From Syntrophomonadaceae bacterium (GTDB taxonomy: Bacteria > Bacillota > Dethiobacteria > DTU022): a DNA stretch of 27,224 nucleotides. Shown here in pieces: positions 14,160 through 21,637 of this stretch (position 1 is its first letter; each line of letters begins with the position of its first letter). The notes under the pieces were generated by a model. The model made no database searches. It saw only the letters and a program-made list of their open reading frames with translations, and had not been told where the DNA came from. The stretch covers positions 1 through 27,224 of the forward strand of contig PUKR01000175.1 of NCBI GenBank assembly GCA_003552365.1, in the 5' to 3' direction. The translations under genes and the position numbers were made by a program.

Positions 14160-14753
14160 CTATTTTACCGGAGGCAGCAAGGTCAAAATCGCCTGCCAAA
14201 GTTCATCTCTACCGTAACCGCTTTTAGCGGAAAACCCTATCAGGGTTTCTTCGTCAAACAATTCAAGGCTGCTGCGAATAGTTTTAAGCTGGCGCAACAT
14301 TGCACTGCGTGATAGTTTATCCGCCTTTGTAGCCACAGTAACCCTGGGCACACTGTGAGCTCGCATCCAGTTTGACATCAACCTGTCATCTTCAGTTGGC
14401 TGGTGACGGCAATCAATTAAATGCACGCAGCCAAATAAATTGCTCCTGCTGATCAGGTACTCCTCAATAATCGGAGCCCATCTTTCTTTTTCTTTCTTGG
14501 AAACTTTGGCATACCCGTAACCGGGTAAATCGACGAAGCAAAGCCGGTAGTTGATCAGGTAAAAAAAGAGCCCTCGCGTTTTACCGGGAGTGGAACTGGT
14601 TCGGGCAAAGTTTTTTCTGCCAATCAGCTTGTTGATCAGGGAAGATTTACCTACATTTGACCGGCCGAGAAAAGATATTTCCGGATAATCCCATCCCGGG
14701 AAATCACCGGTTTTATAAGCACCCACTTTTAATTCCGCCTGCTTGACCTTCAC
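14160..14753 (-). CDS. engB: Ribosome biogenesis GTPase EngB (YsxC/YihA)
   Basis: This small essential GTPase assists assembly of the large ribosomal subunit. The G1 loop is FLGRSNVGKSSLIN (28-41), G2 lies in STPGKTRGL, G3 is DLPGYGYA (75-82) and G4 is TKADK (142-146). The SAKSGYG segment near the end is G5. At 197 aa it has the usual length. The start is GTG at 14753 with AAGGAG 7 nt upstream. It follows lon by 14 nt, as in Bacillus and many Clostridia, and closes the tig-clpP-clpX-lon-engB group. Confidence 0.96.
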   Translation of the reverse strand: MKVKQAELKVGAYKTGDFPGWDYPEISFLGRSNVGKSSLINKLIGRKNFARTSSTPGKTRGLFFYLINYRLCFVDLPGYGYAKVSKKEKERWAPIIEEYLISRSNLFGCVHLIDCRHQPTEDDRLMSNWMRAHSVPRVTVATKADKLSRSAMLRQLKTIRSSLELFDEETLIGFSAKSGYGRDELWQAILTLLPPVK

Positions 14754-14767
14754 TTCGTTCTCCTTTT

Positions 14768-17176
14768 TTAATGGCGGATCGATGAGTCCCGTCCATTTTC
14801 ATCCAGGTTTTCAATATTCCCCCGGTCTCTTTCATGGTTTCCAAGGCAAAATTCTTTCTTTTTGGCCGGTTCGGTCAGGGCTATCCCTAATACTTCATCC
14901 ATGTGCTCAACCATTTCCGCATTTACTTTACGGCGCACATTCTGAGGAATATCAGTTAAATCACGCCGATTTTCAGACGGCATAACCATGTGCTTTATCC
15001 CGGCCCGGTGAGCGGCAAGCATTTTCTCTTTAACTCCACCGACCGGAAGCACCCTTCCCCGCAGGGTAATTTCCCCTGTCATCGTCACATCTTTCCTGAC
15101 AGGAATCCCGGTAAAAGCGGAAGCCAGGGCAGTAGCCATGGCAATCCCTGCAGATGGCCCATCTTTAGGGATGGCACCCTGGGGCACATGGATATGGATA
15201 TCAACATCTTCATAAAAATTTTCGTCTAAGTTCAGTTCATCAGCACGGGAACGAATATAACTCATTGCCGCTTTAGCAGATTCTTGCATGATTTCACCGA
15301 GTTGGCCGGTCAAAGTCATTTTGCCCTTGCCTTTCATCAGGGTAACTTCTATGGATAGCAAGTCGCCCCCGCTTTCCGTCCAGGCCAGTCCGGTAGCAAC
15401 CCCGACTTCGTCATGCTTTTCTGCCGCACCATAGCGATAACGGGGAACTCCCAGGTATTTCTGCAGATTTTGCCTGCTAACCTTAACTTTCTTTTTACGC
15501 TCTTTGACAACTTCCCGGGCCACTTTACGGCAAATAGCCGAAATACTTCTTTCCAGGTTACGAACCCCGGCTTCCCGGGTGAATTCCCGAATAATACACC
15601 TTACCGCCCCTTCCGATATGGCCAGGTTACTTGTAGTTAAGCCGTTTTCCTTGAGCTGCTTGGGGATTAGATACTGGCGGGCAATTTCAACCTTGTCTTC
15701 TTCAGTATATCCCGGGATATGAATCAATTCCATCCGGTCCAGCAAGGGCTGGGGAATATTATAAGATGTGTTGCCCGTAGTAATAAACATTACCTGGGAA
15801 AGATCATATGGCAATTCTATATAATGATCGCTGAATACTTTATTCTGCTCAGGGTCGAGCACTTCCAGCAAGGCCGAAGAGGGATCTCCCCGGAAATCAG
15901 TGGACATTTTATCAACTTCGTCCATCAGGAAAACCGGGTTTTTCGATTTAGCTTCACGCATCCCCTGGATTATCCGGCCAGGCATAGCCCCGATATACGT
16001 GCGCCTGTGACCCCTGATTTCCGCTTCGTCACGCACACCGCCGAGCGAAATCCTGACAAAATTTCGTTCCAGGGCCCTGGCTACCGACCGGGCCAGGGAA
16101 GTTTTCCCCACACCGGGAGGGCCAACCAGGCATAAAATCGGACCTTTTAATTTATCGGCCAGCTGGCGCACAGCCAGGTATTCAATAATCCTTTCTTTTA
16201 CCTTTTGCAGGCCGTAATGGTCTTCGTCCAGGATCTGTTCAGCTACATCCAGATCCAGGCGATCAGCAGTTTCATAATGCCAGGGTAGTTCTAAAAGCCA
16301 GTCCAGGTAGGTCCTGATCACCGTTCCTTCCGCCGCTGCAGGCGGCATTTTCTCCAGGCGGTCAACTTCCTTCAGGGCTTTTTCCTCTACACTTTCAGGC
16401 AGTTCGGCTTCGGCAATTTTTTCGCGGTATTCTTCAGCTTCGGCGGTCCTTTCATCTTTTTCGCCCAGCTCTTTCTGGATCGCTTTCATCTGTTCCCGCA
16501 GATAATATTCTTTCTGAGTTTTTTCCATCTGTTTACGAACCCGAAGGTTAATTTTCTTTTCTATCTCCTGGATTTCCATTTCCCGGCCCAGGATTTCATT
16601 TATTTTTTCCAGGCGTTCGTTTAAATCAATCGCTTCGAGCACTTCTTGCTTTTGTTCAATCTTCATGCTCAAGTGAGAAGCAATAACATCTGTAAACCGC
16701 CCCGGTTCTTCAATATCTGAAACAGTAGAAAGCGTTTCAGGTGGGATTTTCCGGTTAACCTTGATATATTGTTCAAACTGGTTGAGCAAACTACGCATCT
16801 GGGCCTCTATTTCCGGCGTAGCAGGTTGATCATCTTTTATGATTTCCACTTCGGCTTCCATAAAGTCTTTTTCATTAAAAATGTTTATGATCCTGGCCCG
16901 GTTGAAACCTTCTACCAAAACCCTGATCGTTCCGCCGGGAAGCTTAATCATCTGTTTAACCTGGGCCTCGGTTCCCACTTCGTATAGATCCTCTTCTGCC
17001 GGATCGGCCACTTTTGCTTCTTTCTGGGCAATTAACATAATCCGGTTATCTTCCATCATCGATTGCTCAATTGCAGAAATTGACTTCTCGCGGCCAACGT
17101 CCAGGTGGATAACCATATGGGGAAATACCAGCACTCCCCTTAAGGGTAACAGTGGCAGTTTTTCTTTATCAGGCAT
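14768..17176 (-). CDS. lon: ATP-dependent protease Lon
   Basis: Lon is a hexameric AAA+ serine protease for damaged and regulatory proteins. The N-terminal substrate domain (about 6-200) and a coiled region (200-280) precede Walker A GPPGVGKT (352-359), Walker B VFLMDEVDK and the sensor/arginine-finger region. The protease domain has the dyad S675 (PKDGPSAG) and K718 (PVGGVKEK). Length is 802 aa. The last about 30 residues, after the usual end near EVLGIAL, form a charged tail rich in N, E, R and D that is unlike the typical Lon terminus. GAAGGTGAT precedes the ATG. It lies 120 nt after clpX with a 12-bp hairpin between them. No CIRCE or CtsR-type site was seen. Confidence 0.97.
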   Translation of the reverse strand: MPDKEKLPLLPLRGVLVFPHMVIHLDVGREKSISAIEQSMMEDNRIMLIAQKEAKVADPAEEDLYEVGTEAQVKQMIKLPGGTIRVLVEGFNRARIINIFNEKDFMEAEVEIIKDDQPATPEIEAQMRSLLNQFEQYIKVNRKIPPETLSTVSDIEEPGRFTDVIASHLSMKIEQKQEVLEAIDLNERLEKINEILGREMEIQEIEKKINLRVRKQMEKTQKEYYLREQMKAIQKELGEKDERTAEAEEYREKIAEAELPESVEEKALKEVDRLEKMPPAAAEGTVIRTYLDWLLELPWHYETADRLDLDVAEQILDEDHYGLQKVKERIIEYLAVRQLADKLKGPILCLVGPPGVGKTSLARSVARALERNFVRISLGGVRDEAEIRGHRRTYIGAMPGRIIQGMREAKSKNPVFLMDEVDKMSTDFRGDPSSALLEVLDPEQNKVFSDHYIELPYDLSQVMFITTGNTSYNIPQPLLDRMELIHIPGYTEEDKVEIARQYLIPKQLKENGLTTSNLAISEGAVRCIIREFTREAGVRNLERSISAICRKVAREVVKERKKKVKVSRQNLQKYLGVPRYRYGAAEKHDEVGVATGLAWTESGGDLLSIEVTLMKGKGKMTLTGQLGEIMQESAKAAMSYIRSRADELNLDENFYEDVDIHIHVPQGAIPKDGPSAGIAMATALASAFTGIPVRKDVTMTGEITLRGRVLPVGGVKEKMLAAHRAGIKHMVMPSENRRDLTDIPQNVRRKVNAEMVEHMDEVLGIALTEPAKKKEFCLGNHERDRGNIENLDENGRDSSIRH

Positions 17177-17206
17177 TGTGTATAATCACCTTCCAGAATA
17201 AAAGTT

Positions 17207-17250
17207 AAAGCGAGAAGCTAAGGGATCTAAAGATTTTTGCTTCCCGCTTT
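17207..17250. repeat. Hairpin between clpX and lon
   Basis: AAAGCGAGAAGC and GCTTCCCGCTTT can form a 12-bp stem on minus with one G-U pair, around a 20-nt loop. No long T-run follows. It may weaken read-through or act in mRNA processing, separating lon from clpX. Confidence 0.45.
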
Positions 17251-17296
17251 GCATTACATATATACTTTCCGGACATGACTGCCGCCGAGCGGTAAG

Positions 17297-18559
17297 TTAA
17301 GCCGATTCTTCTTTCTTTTTGTGCTCATTGTCCCTGGTAACCAGCATCGGGGCATCGCTGTTGTTAACGACCTCTTTTGTAATGATACAGCGATCAATGT
17401 CATCCCTGGAAGGAAGCTCATACATAACATTAAGCAGAACCTCTTCCATTATAGCCCGTAAGCCCCTGGCCCCTGTGTTCCGGTTCATAGCTTCTTCTGC
17501 GATTGCCCGCAGGCTGTTTTCTTTGAATTCAAGCGTAACCCCGTCAATCTCGAAGATCTTTTCGTACTGCTTGACCAGGGCATTACGCGGTTCCGTGAGA
17601 ATGCGCACGAAAGCATCGATATCAAGTGGATCAAGGGTAGCTATAACCGGGATTCTGCCCACAAATTCGGGAATCAGTCCGTATTTAAGCAAGTCCTGGG
17701 GCAGGATCTGCTTCAGGATGGCACTCAAATCTTTGTCGTCTTTTTCCAGGACTTCGGCACCAAAACCGATACCCTTATTGCCGACCCGATTTTGAACTAT
17801 TTTTTCCAAACCATCAAAAGCCCCGCCACAGATAAACAGAATATCGGTGGTGTCGATCTGCATGAATTCCTGGTGGGGATGCTTGCGACCACCCTGAGGC
17901 GGAACACTGGCTACTGTCCCTTCCAGGATTTTTAGCAGGGCCTGCTGAACCCCCTCCCCGGAAACATCCCTGGTGATGGAAGGATTGTCGGTTTTACGGG
18001 CAACCTTATCGATTTCATCAATATAAACTATGCCCTTTTCCGCTTTCTCGAGATCATAATCGGCAGCCTGGATCAATTTCAAAAGAATGTTTTCCACGTC
18101 TTCGCCTACATAACCGGCTTCAGTAAGTGAGGTTGCATCGGCAATGGCAAAAGGAACATTCAAGATCCGGGCTAAGGTCTGGGCAAGTAAAGTTTTACCT
18201 ACCCCGGTAGGCCCAATCAGGACAATGTTGCTCTTCTGCAATTCAACATCTTCGACCTTCTGACCGGCGTTTACCCGCTTGTAGTGGTTATAAACCGCAA
18301 CCGAAAGGCTTTTCTTGGCGTCTTCCTGGCCGATAACATATTGGTCGAGAACGTCGTTAATATCTTGTGGCTTGGGAAGATCGACGTAACTAAAATCAGA
18401 CTCTTCGCCTATTTCTTCTTCGATAATCTCGTTGCACAGCTCAATACACTCATCGCAAATATAAACCCCGGGACCGGCAACCAGTTTGCGGACCTGCTCC
18501 TGGGATTTTCCACAAAAAGAGCATTTGAGCTGACCTTTTTCTTCATTAAATTTGAACAT
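17297..18559 (-). CDS. clpX: ClpXP protease ATPase subunit ClpX
   Basis: This AAA+ unfoldase feeds substrates to ClpP. The N-terminal zinc domain has C13, C16, C35 and C38. Walker A is GPTGVGKT (116-123), the pore loop is AGYVGEDVE (148-156) and Walker B is IVYIDEIDK (177-185). Further on are QGGRKHPHQEF and FVGRIPVI, typical of ClpX, and the sensor 2 region GARGLRAIME. The length of 420 aa is normal. GAGGTGAT lies before the ATG. It follows clpP by 26 nt, so the two are very likely co-transcribed. Confidence 0.98.
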   Translation of the reverse strand: MFKFNEEKGQLKCSFCGKSQEQVRKLVAGPGVYICDECIELCNEIIEEEIGEESDFSYVDLPKPQDINDVLDQYVIGQEDAKKSLSVAVYNHYKRVNAGQKVEDVELQKSNIVLIGPTGVGKTLLAQTLARILNVPFAIADATSLTEAGYVGEDVENILLKLIQAADYDLEKAEKGIVYIDEIDKVARKTDNPSITRDVSGEGVQQALLKILEGTVASVPPQGGRKHPHQEFMQIDTTDILFICGGAFDGLEKIVQNRVGNKGIGFGAEVLEKDDKDLSAILKQILPQDLLKYGLIPEFVGRIPVIATLDPLDIDAFVRILTEPRNALVKQYEKIFEIDGVTLEFKENSLRAIAEEAMNRNTGARGLRAIMEEVLLNVMYELPSRDDIDRCIITKEVVNNSDAPMLVTRDNEHKKKEESA

Positions 18560-18585
18560 TGGGAGAAATCACCTCGTCTCCACTT

Positions 18586-19173
18586 TTAGGATCTGTTACT
18601 TAAAATTTCATCAATCAAACCGTACTTTATAGAGTCCTCAGCCGACATGAAGAAATCGCGATCGGTATCTTTAGCTATTGTTTCAACCGATTGCCCGGTA
18701 TGGTCTGAAAGGATTTCGTTTAGAGTTTCTCTCACTTTCAGGATTTCCCGGGCATGGATATCTATATCAACTGCCTGGCCTTGAGCTCCACCGGCCGGCT
18801 GGTGCAGCATGATCCTCGAATGAGGCAGGGCATAGCGCTTACCCTTGCTTCCTGCCGCCAGCAAAACGGCACCAAAACTGGCAGCCAGGCCAACGCAGAT
18901 AGTGGATATATTCGGTTTCACATAACGCATTGTATCATATATGGCCATTCCGGCATAAACAGCGCCGCCTGGTGTATTGATATAAAGATTAATATCCTTT
19001 TTCGGGTCTTCCGATTCTAAAAAAAGCATCTGGGCCACTACCAGGTTGGCCACATTATCATCAATCGCACTGCCCAAAAAAATGATCCTGTCTTTTAACA
19101 GCCTCGAATAAATATCATAAGCCCGTTCACCACGGGATGTTTGCTCTACAACCATTGGCACTAAAACACTCAT
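18586..19173 (-). CDS. clpP: ATP-dependent Clp protease proteolytic subunit
   Basis: ClpP is a tetradecameric serine protease. The catalytic triad is visible as S99 (GLAASFGAVL), H124 (IMLHQPAGG) and D173 (DTDRDFFMS). The handle and oligomer features INTPGGAVYAGMAIYDTM and the short propeptide region MSVLVPMVVEQTSRGERAYD are standard. At 195 aa it has the usual length. AGGGAGG precedes the ATG. It lies between tig (65 nt away) and clpX (26 nt), the widespread arrangement. Confidence 0.98.
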   Translation of the reverse strand: MSVLVPMVVEQTSRGERAYDIYSRLLKDRIIFLGSAIDDNVANLVVAQMLFLESEDPKKDINLYINTPGGAVYAGMAIYDTMRYVKPNISTICVGLAASFGAVLLAAGSKGKRYALPHSRIMLHQPAGGAQGQAVDIDIHAREILKVRETLNEILSDHTGQSVETIAKDTDRDFFMSAEDSIKYGLIDEILSNRS

Positions 19174-19238
19174 CTAAAATAATCCTCCCTCTTAATTTTT
19201 AATCTAAACCCTTTGCCTGTCTTCATAGTAACATAAAG

Positions 19239-20660
19239 TTACTCATCTTTGTCTTCTTTTTCTTTTTCATCTTCAATATCTTCATTTTGCCCGGCATTTC
19301 CAACTTCCCCAGGCTGCTGTTCCTGCTGTTGCCCGGCATCTTCGTTTTCACTTTCCTGCTCTTTCTTCACCATAGTAATGTTTGCATTTTCAACAATTAA
19401 GTCTACAGCCTTGCGTATTCGCATTTCCTCTTTAATTGCCGGCAAACGCCCCTGTTTCTCCAGGATTCCTTTAACCCTCTCGAAATCGTCATTGTGTTCC
19501 TCGGCAATGCCGCTAATCTTATCATCTACTTCGCTGTCTTCAACGGATATTCCTTCTTTTTTAACGATAGCATCAAGAACAAGATTGGCCTTGGTTCTTC
19601 TTTCCGCTTCCGGACGATTTTCTTCTTGCAGCTCTTCCCTGGTTTTCCCGGACAATTCCAGGAACTGATCCATACCGAGTCCCTGCTGTCGAAGGTAATT
19701 CTCCATGTCGCCCATCATGCGTTCAATTTGGCGCTCTACCAGCACATCCGGCAGTTTAACCTCGGAAGCTTCCGTTACCTTTTCTATTAAAGATTCTTCA
19801 AGCTTAGTTTTCGACTGCTCTTCGGCATTTTTAAGCATTTTTTCCTTAAGATCGGCTTTCATTTCTTCAAGAGTTTCAAATTCACTTATTTCCTTTACAA
19901 ATTCATCATCAAGTTCAGGTAACTGCTTTTCTTTGATTTGCTTGATCTTCACAGTAAAAACAGCCTCTTTGCCGGCTAATTCTTCATTACGGTAATCTTC
20001 GGGAAAGTTAACTGTTACCTCGGTTTCTTCATCAAGGTTAACCCCTACCAGCTGATCTTCAAATCCGGGGATAAAGGACTGCGAACCCAACTCCAACGAG
20101 TAATTCTCAGCTTCTCCCCCCTCAAAAGGCTCCCCGTCTACATAACCTTTAAAATCAATCAGCAGGAGATCGCCGTGCTGGGCCGGCCGATCCTCACGGG
20201 GTACCAAACGGGCATTTTGTTCCCGCAGCATATATAAATGATGATCCACCTGCATATCATCAACTTCCACTTCTTCCTGCTCAGCTTCCAATCCCTTGTA
20301 TTCGCCAAGTTCAACATCGGGAAGCACTTCCACAATGGCATTAAAAAGAAGCGGTTTTCCTTCTTCAATTTGCACCAGGTCGAATTCAGGCTGGTTAATC
20401 GGGTCTATCCCGGATTCATCCAGCGCCTTTTCGTATGCGGGAGGAACCAGCTCCTCAAGAGCATCTTCATGCAGGACTTCCTGACCAAACCGGGCCTCAA
20501 GGATTTTGCGGGGAACCTTGCCTTTTCGGAAGCCGGGCAAATTTACCTTTTTGACCACTTTGCGGTAAGCCTTGTCCAGGGCCGAATCAACCTCACCAGC
20601 GTCAACCTCTATTTCCAGCTTTATCTTGTTGTCCTCTATTTTTTCCCAGCGATTTAACAT
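19239..20660 (-). CDS. tig: Trigger factor (ribosome-bound chaperone / peptidyl-prolyl isomerase)
   Basis: Trigger factor binds at the ribosome exit tunnel. The ribosome-docking signature GFRKGKVP lies at 43-50. The FKBP-like domain (about 155-245) includes LLIDFKGYVDGEPFEGG and SFIPGFEDQLVG. The C-terminal helical arms follow. The length is 473 aa because residues 430-473 form an extra very acidic and Gln-rich tail (EDAGQQQEQQPGE and similar), longer than in Bacillus. GAGAGGAGC precedes the ATG. It heads the tig-clpP-clpX group. The upstream AT-rich region holds a poor promoter match near 20710 and an intrinsic terminator at 20750-20775 on the same strand. Confidence 0.97.
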   Translation of the reverse strand: MLNRWEKIEDNKIKLEIEVDAGEVDSALDKAYRKVVKKVNLPGFRKGKVPRKILEARFGQEVLHEDALEELVPPAYEKALDESGIDPINQPEFDLVQIEEGKPLLFNAIVEVLPDVELGEYKGLEAEQEEVEVDDMQVDHHLYMLREQNARLVPREDRPAQHGDLLLIDFKGYVDGEPFEGGEAENYSLELGSQSFIPGFEDQLVGVNLDEETEVTVNFPEDYRNEELAGKEAVFTVKIKQIKEKQLPELDDEFVKEISEFETLEEMKADLKEKMLKNAEEQSKTKLEESLIEKVTEASEVKLPDVLVERQIERMMGDMENYLRQQGLGMDQFLELSGKTREELQEENRPEAERRTKANLVLDAIVKKEGISVEDSEVDDKISGIAEEHNDDFERVKGILEKQGRLPAIKEEMRIRKAVDLIVENANITMVKKEQESENEDAGQQQEQQPGEVGNAGQNEDIEDEKEKEDKDE

Positions 20661-20749
20661 ATCTTTGCTCCTCTCTTTCCTTCGTTAACAACTTTTCTAG
20701 CCCAAGTTATAATATTACCATAAAACCTATAAAAAATAAAAGGTGAATC

Positions 20750-20775
20750 AAAAAAACGCCCATAGCACAGGCGCT
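20750..20775 (-). terminator. Intrinsic terminator upstream of tig, no source gene seen
   Basis: On minus, AGCGCC and GGCGTT form a 6-bp stem with one G-U pair and a 9-nt loop, followed by a run of T. No minus-strand gene lies between this point and the divergent fadR promoter. It may attenuate the tig leader, end a short RNA, or insulate tig from reverse transcription of the fad promoter. Confidence 0.5.
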
Positions 20776-20908
20776 AAAACAATTATTATATTATCACAGA
20801 AAATTTCTGGTTACAACAATAACTATTTCACGCTTTTCCCTTTATTATCCCTGCATCAACGCCTGATATATTTTTTTCATTTTATTTTCTTAAAATATAT
20901 AATTTACC

Positions 20909-20937
20909 TTGATCATCATCCGAAATTAATATACAAT
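20909..20937 (+). promoter_or_regulatory. Promoter of fadR-fadN-fadA
   Basis: TTGATC (20909-20914), a 17-nt spacer and TACAAT (20932-20937) form a good sigma-A promoter. The start of transcription falls near 20944, inside the FadR box. Confidence 0.7.
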
Positions 20938-20943
20938 AGGAAC

Positions 20944-20959
20944 GAATGAGCCCTCATTC
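20944..20959 (+). promoter_or_regulatory. FadR operator
   Basis: GAATGA, four bases and TCATTC form a perfect inverted repeat. It agrees with the Bacillus subtilis FadR box as I recall it (TGAATGA, four bases, TCATTCA). It covers the predicted transcription start of the fadR gene, so FadR should repress its own operon and be released by long-chain acyl-CoA. Confidence 0.85.
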
Positions 20960-20990
20960 ATTTATTGATTACCACACTGGGAGGCTAAAC

Positions 20991-21572
20991 TTGGTCAAAC
21001 GGACCGGAGAAAAACGCCAGGTAATTTTAGATGCAGCGGTAAAAACTTTTGCCCGCACCGGTTACCATCGCACCCGGATCGCCGATATCGCCGGTGAAGC
21101 GGGTGTTGCGGACGGCACTGTTTATATATACTTTACCAATAAGGAAGACATCCTGGTCTCCCTGTTCCAAACCATGATGAACCGTTTTGTCGACGGTTTA
21201 AAGGAGGAACTTACCCGGTGCATAGATGCCAACGACAAATTAAAAACGGTCATTACCTATCACTTGACCACCCTTGGCAATAATCCGGATCAGGCCAAAG
21301 TTACCCAAATTGAATTAAGACAAATAGATAACACTATTAATGAAGGTATTTCTAAACCGCTAAAAAATTATTTCAACCTGATCGAGGAGGTGATCATAGA
21401 AGGTAAGTCACAGGGACTCTACCGGCAAAATTTAGACGTGCGAACAGCCCGAAAAGTTGTCTTTGGCGCTATTGACGAAGTTATAACCTGCTGGGTAATG
21501 TCCGGTAAACCTTATAGCCTTGCTAAACTTAAAGTTCCTGTATTCGATATGCTGGTTAGAGGCCTGCAGTAA
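20991..21572 (+). CDS. fadR: TetR-family fatty-acid degradation regulator FadR
   Basis: The 193-residue protein has the TetR DNA-binding helix-turn-helix (IADIAGEAGVADGTVYIYF) followed by NKEDIL. The ligand domain contains VTQIELRQ and FGAIDEVITCWVM, which closely recall Bacillus FadR (YsiA). FadR represses beta-oxidation genes and is relieved by acyl-CoA. I place the start at TTG 20991, 6 nt after GGGAGGC. An upstream in-frame ATG at 20946 falls within the operator and at the transcription start, so it cannot be used. It is the first gene of the fad operon, 65 nt before fadN, which fits autoregulation and control of the genes that follow. Confidence 0.92.
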   Translation: MVKRTGEKRQVILDAAVKTFARTGYHRTRIADIAGEAGVADGTVYIYFTNKEDILVSLFQTMMNRFVDGLKEELTRCIDANDKLKTVITYHLTTLGNNPDQAKVTQIELRQIDNTINEGISKPLKNYFNLIEEVIIEGKSQGLYRQNLDVRTARKVVFGAIDEVITCWVMSGKPYSLAKLKVPVFDMLVRGLQ

Positions 21573-21637
21573 AGATGTTTTCTTGTTCAAATCTAGCTGA
21601 TCAAAGCTCACCACAATGTTATGAAGGAGGTATTTAG

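Noticed and set aside
17170..17190. Rex-like TTGTG...TCAC near the lon start
   Set aside because: Spacing and right arm do not fit the Rex consensus; it is formed by the lon ribosome site and start codon.
20946..20990. N-terminal extension of FadR from ATG at 20946
   Set aside because: The ATG is part of the FadR operator at the transcription start; GGGAGGC and TTG 20991 give the usual FadR length.
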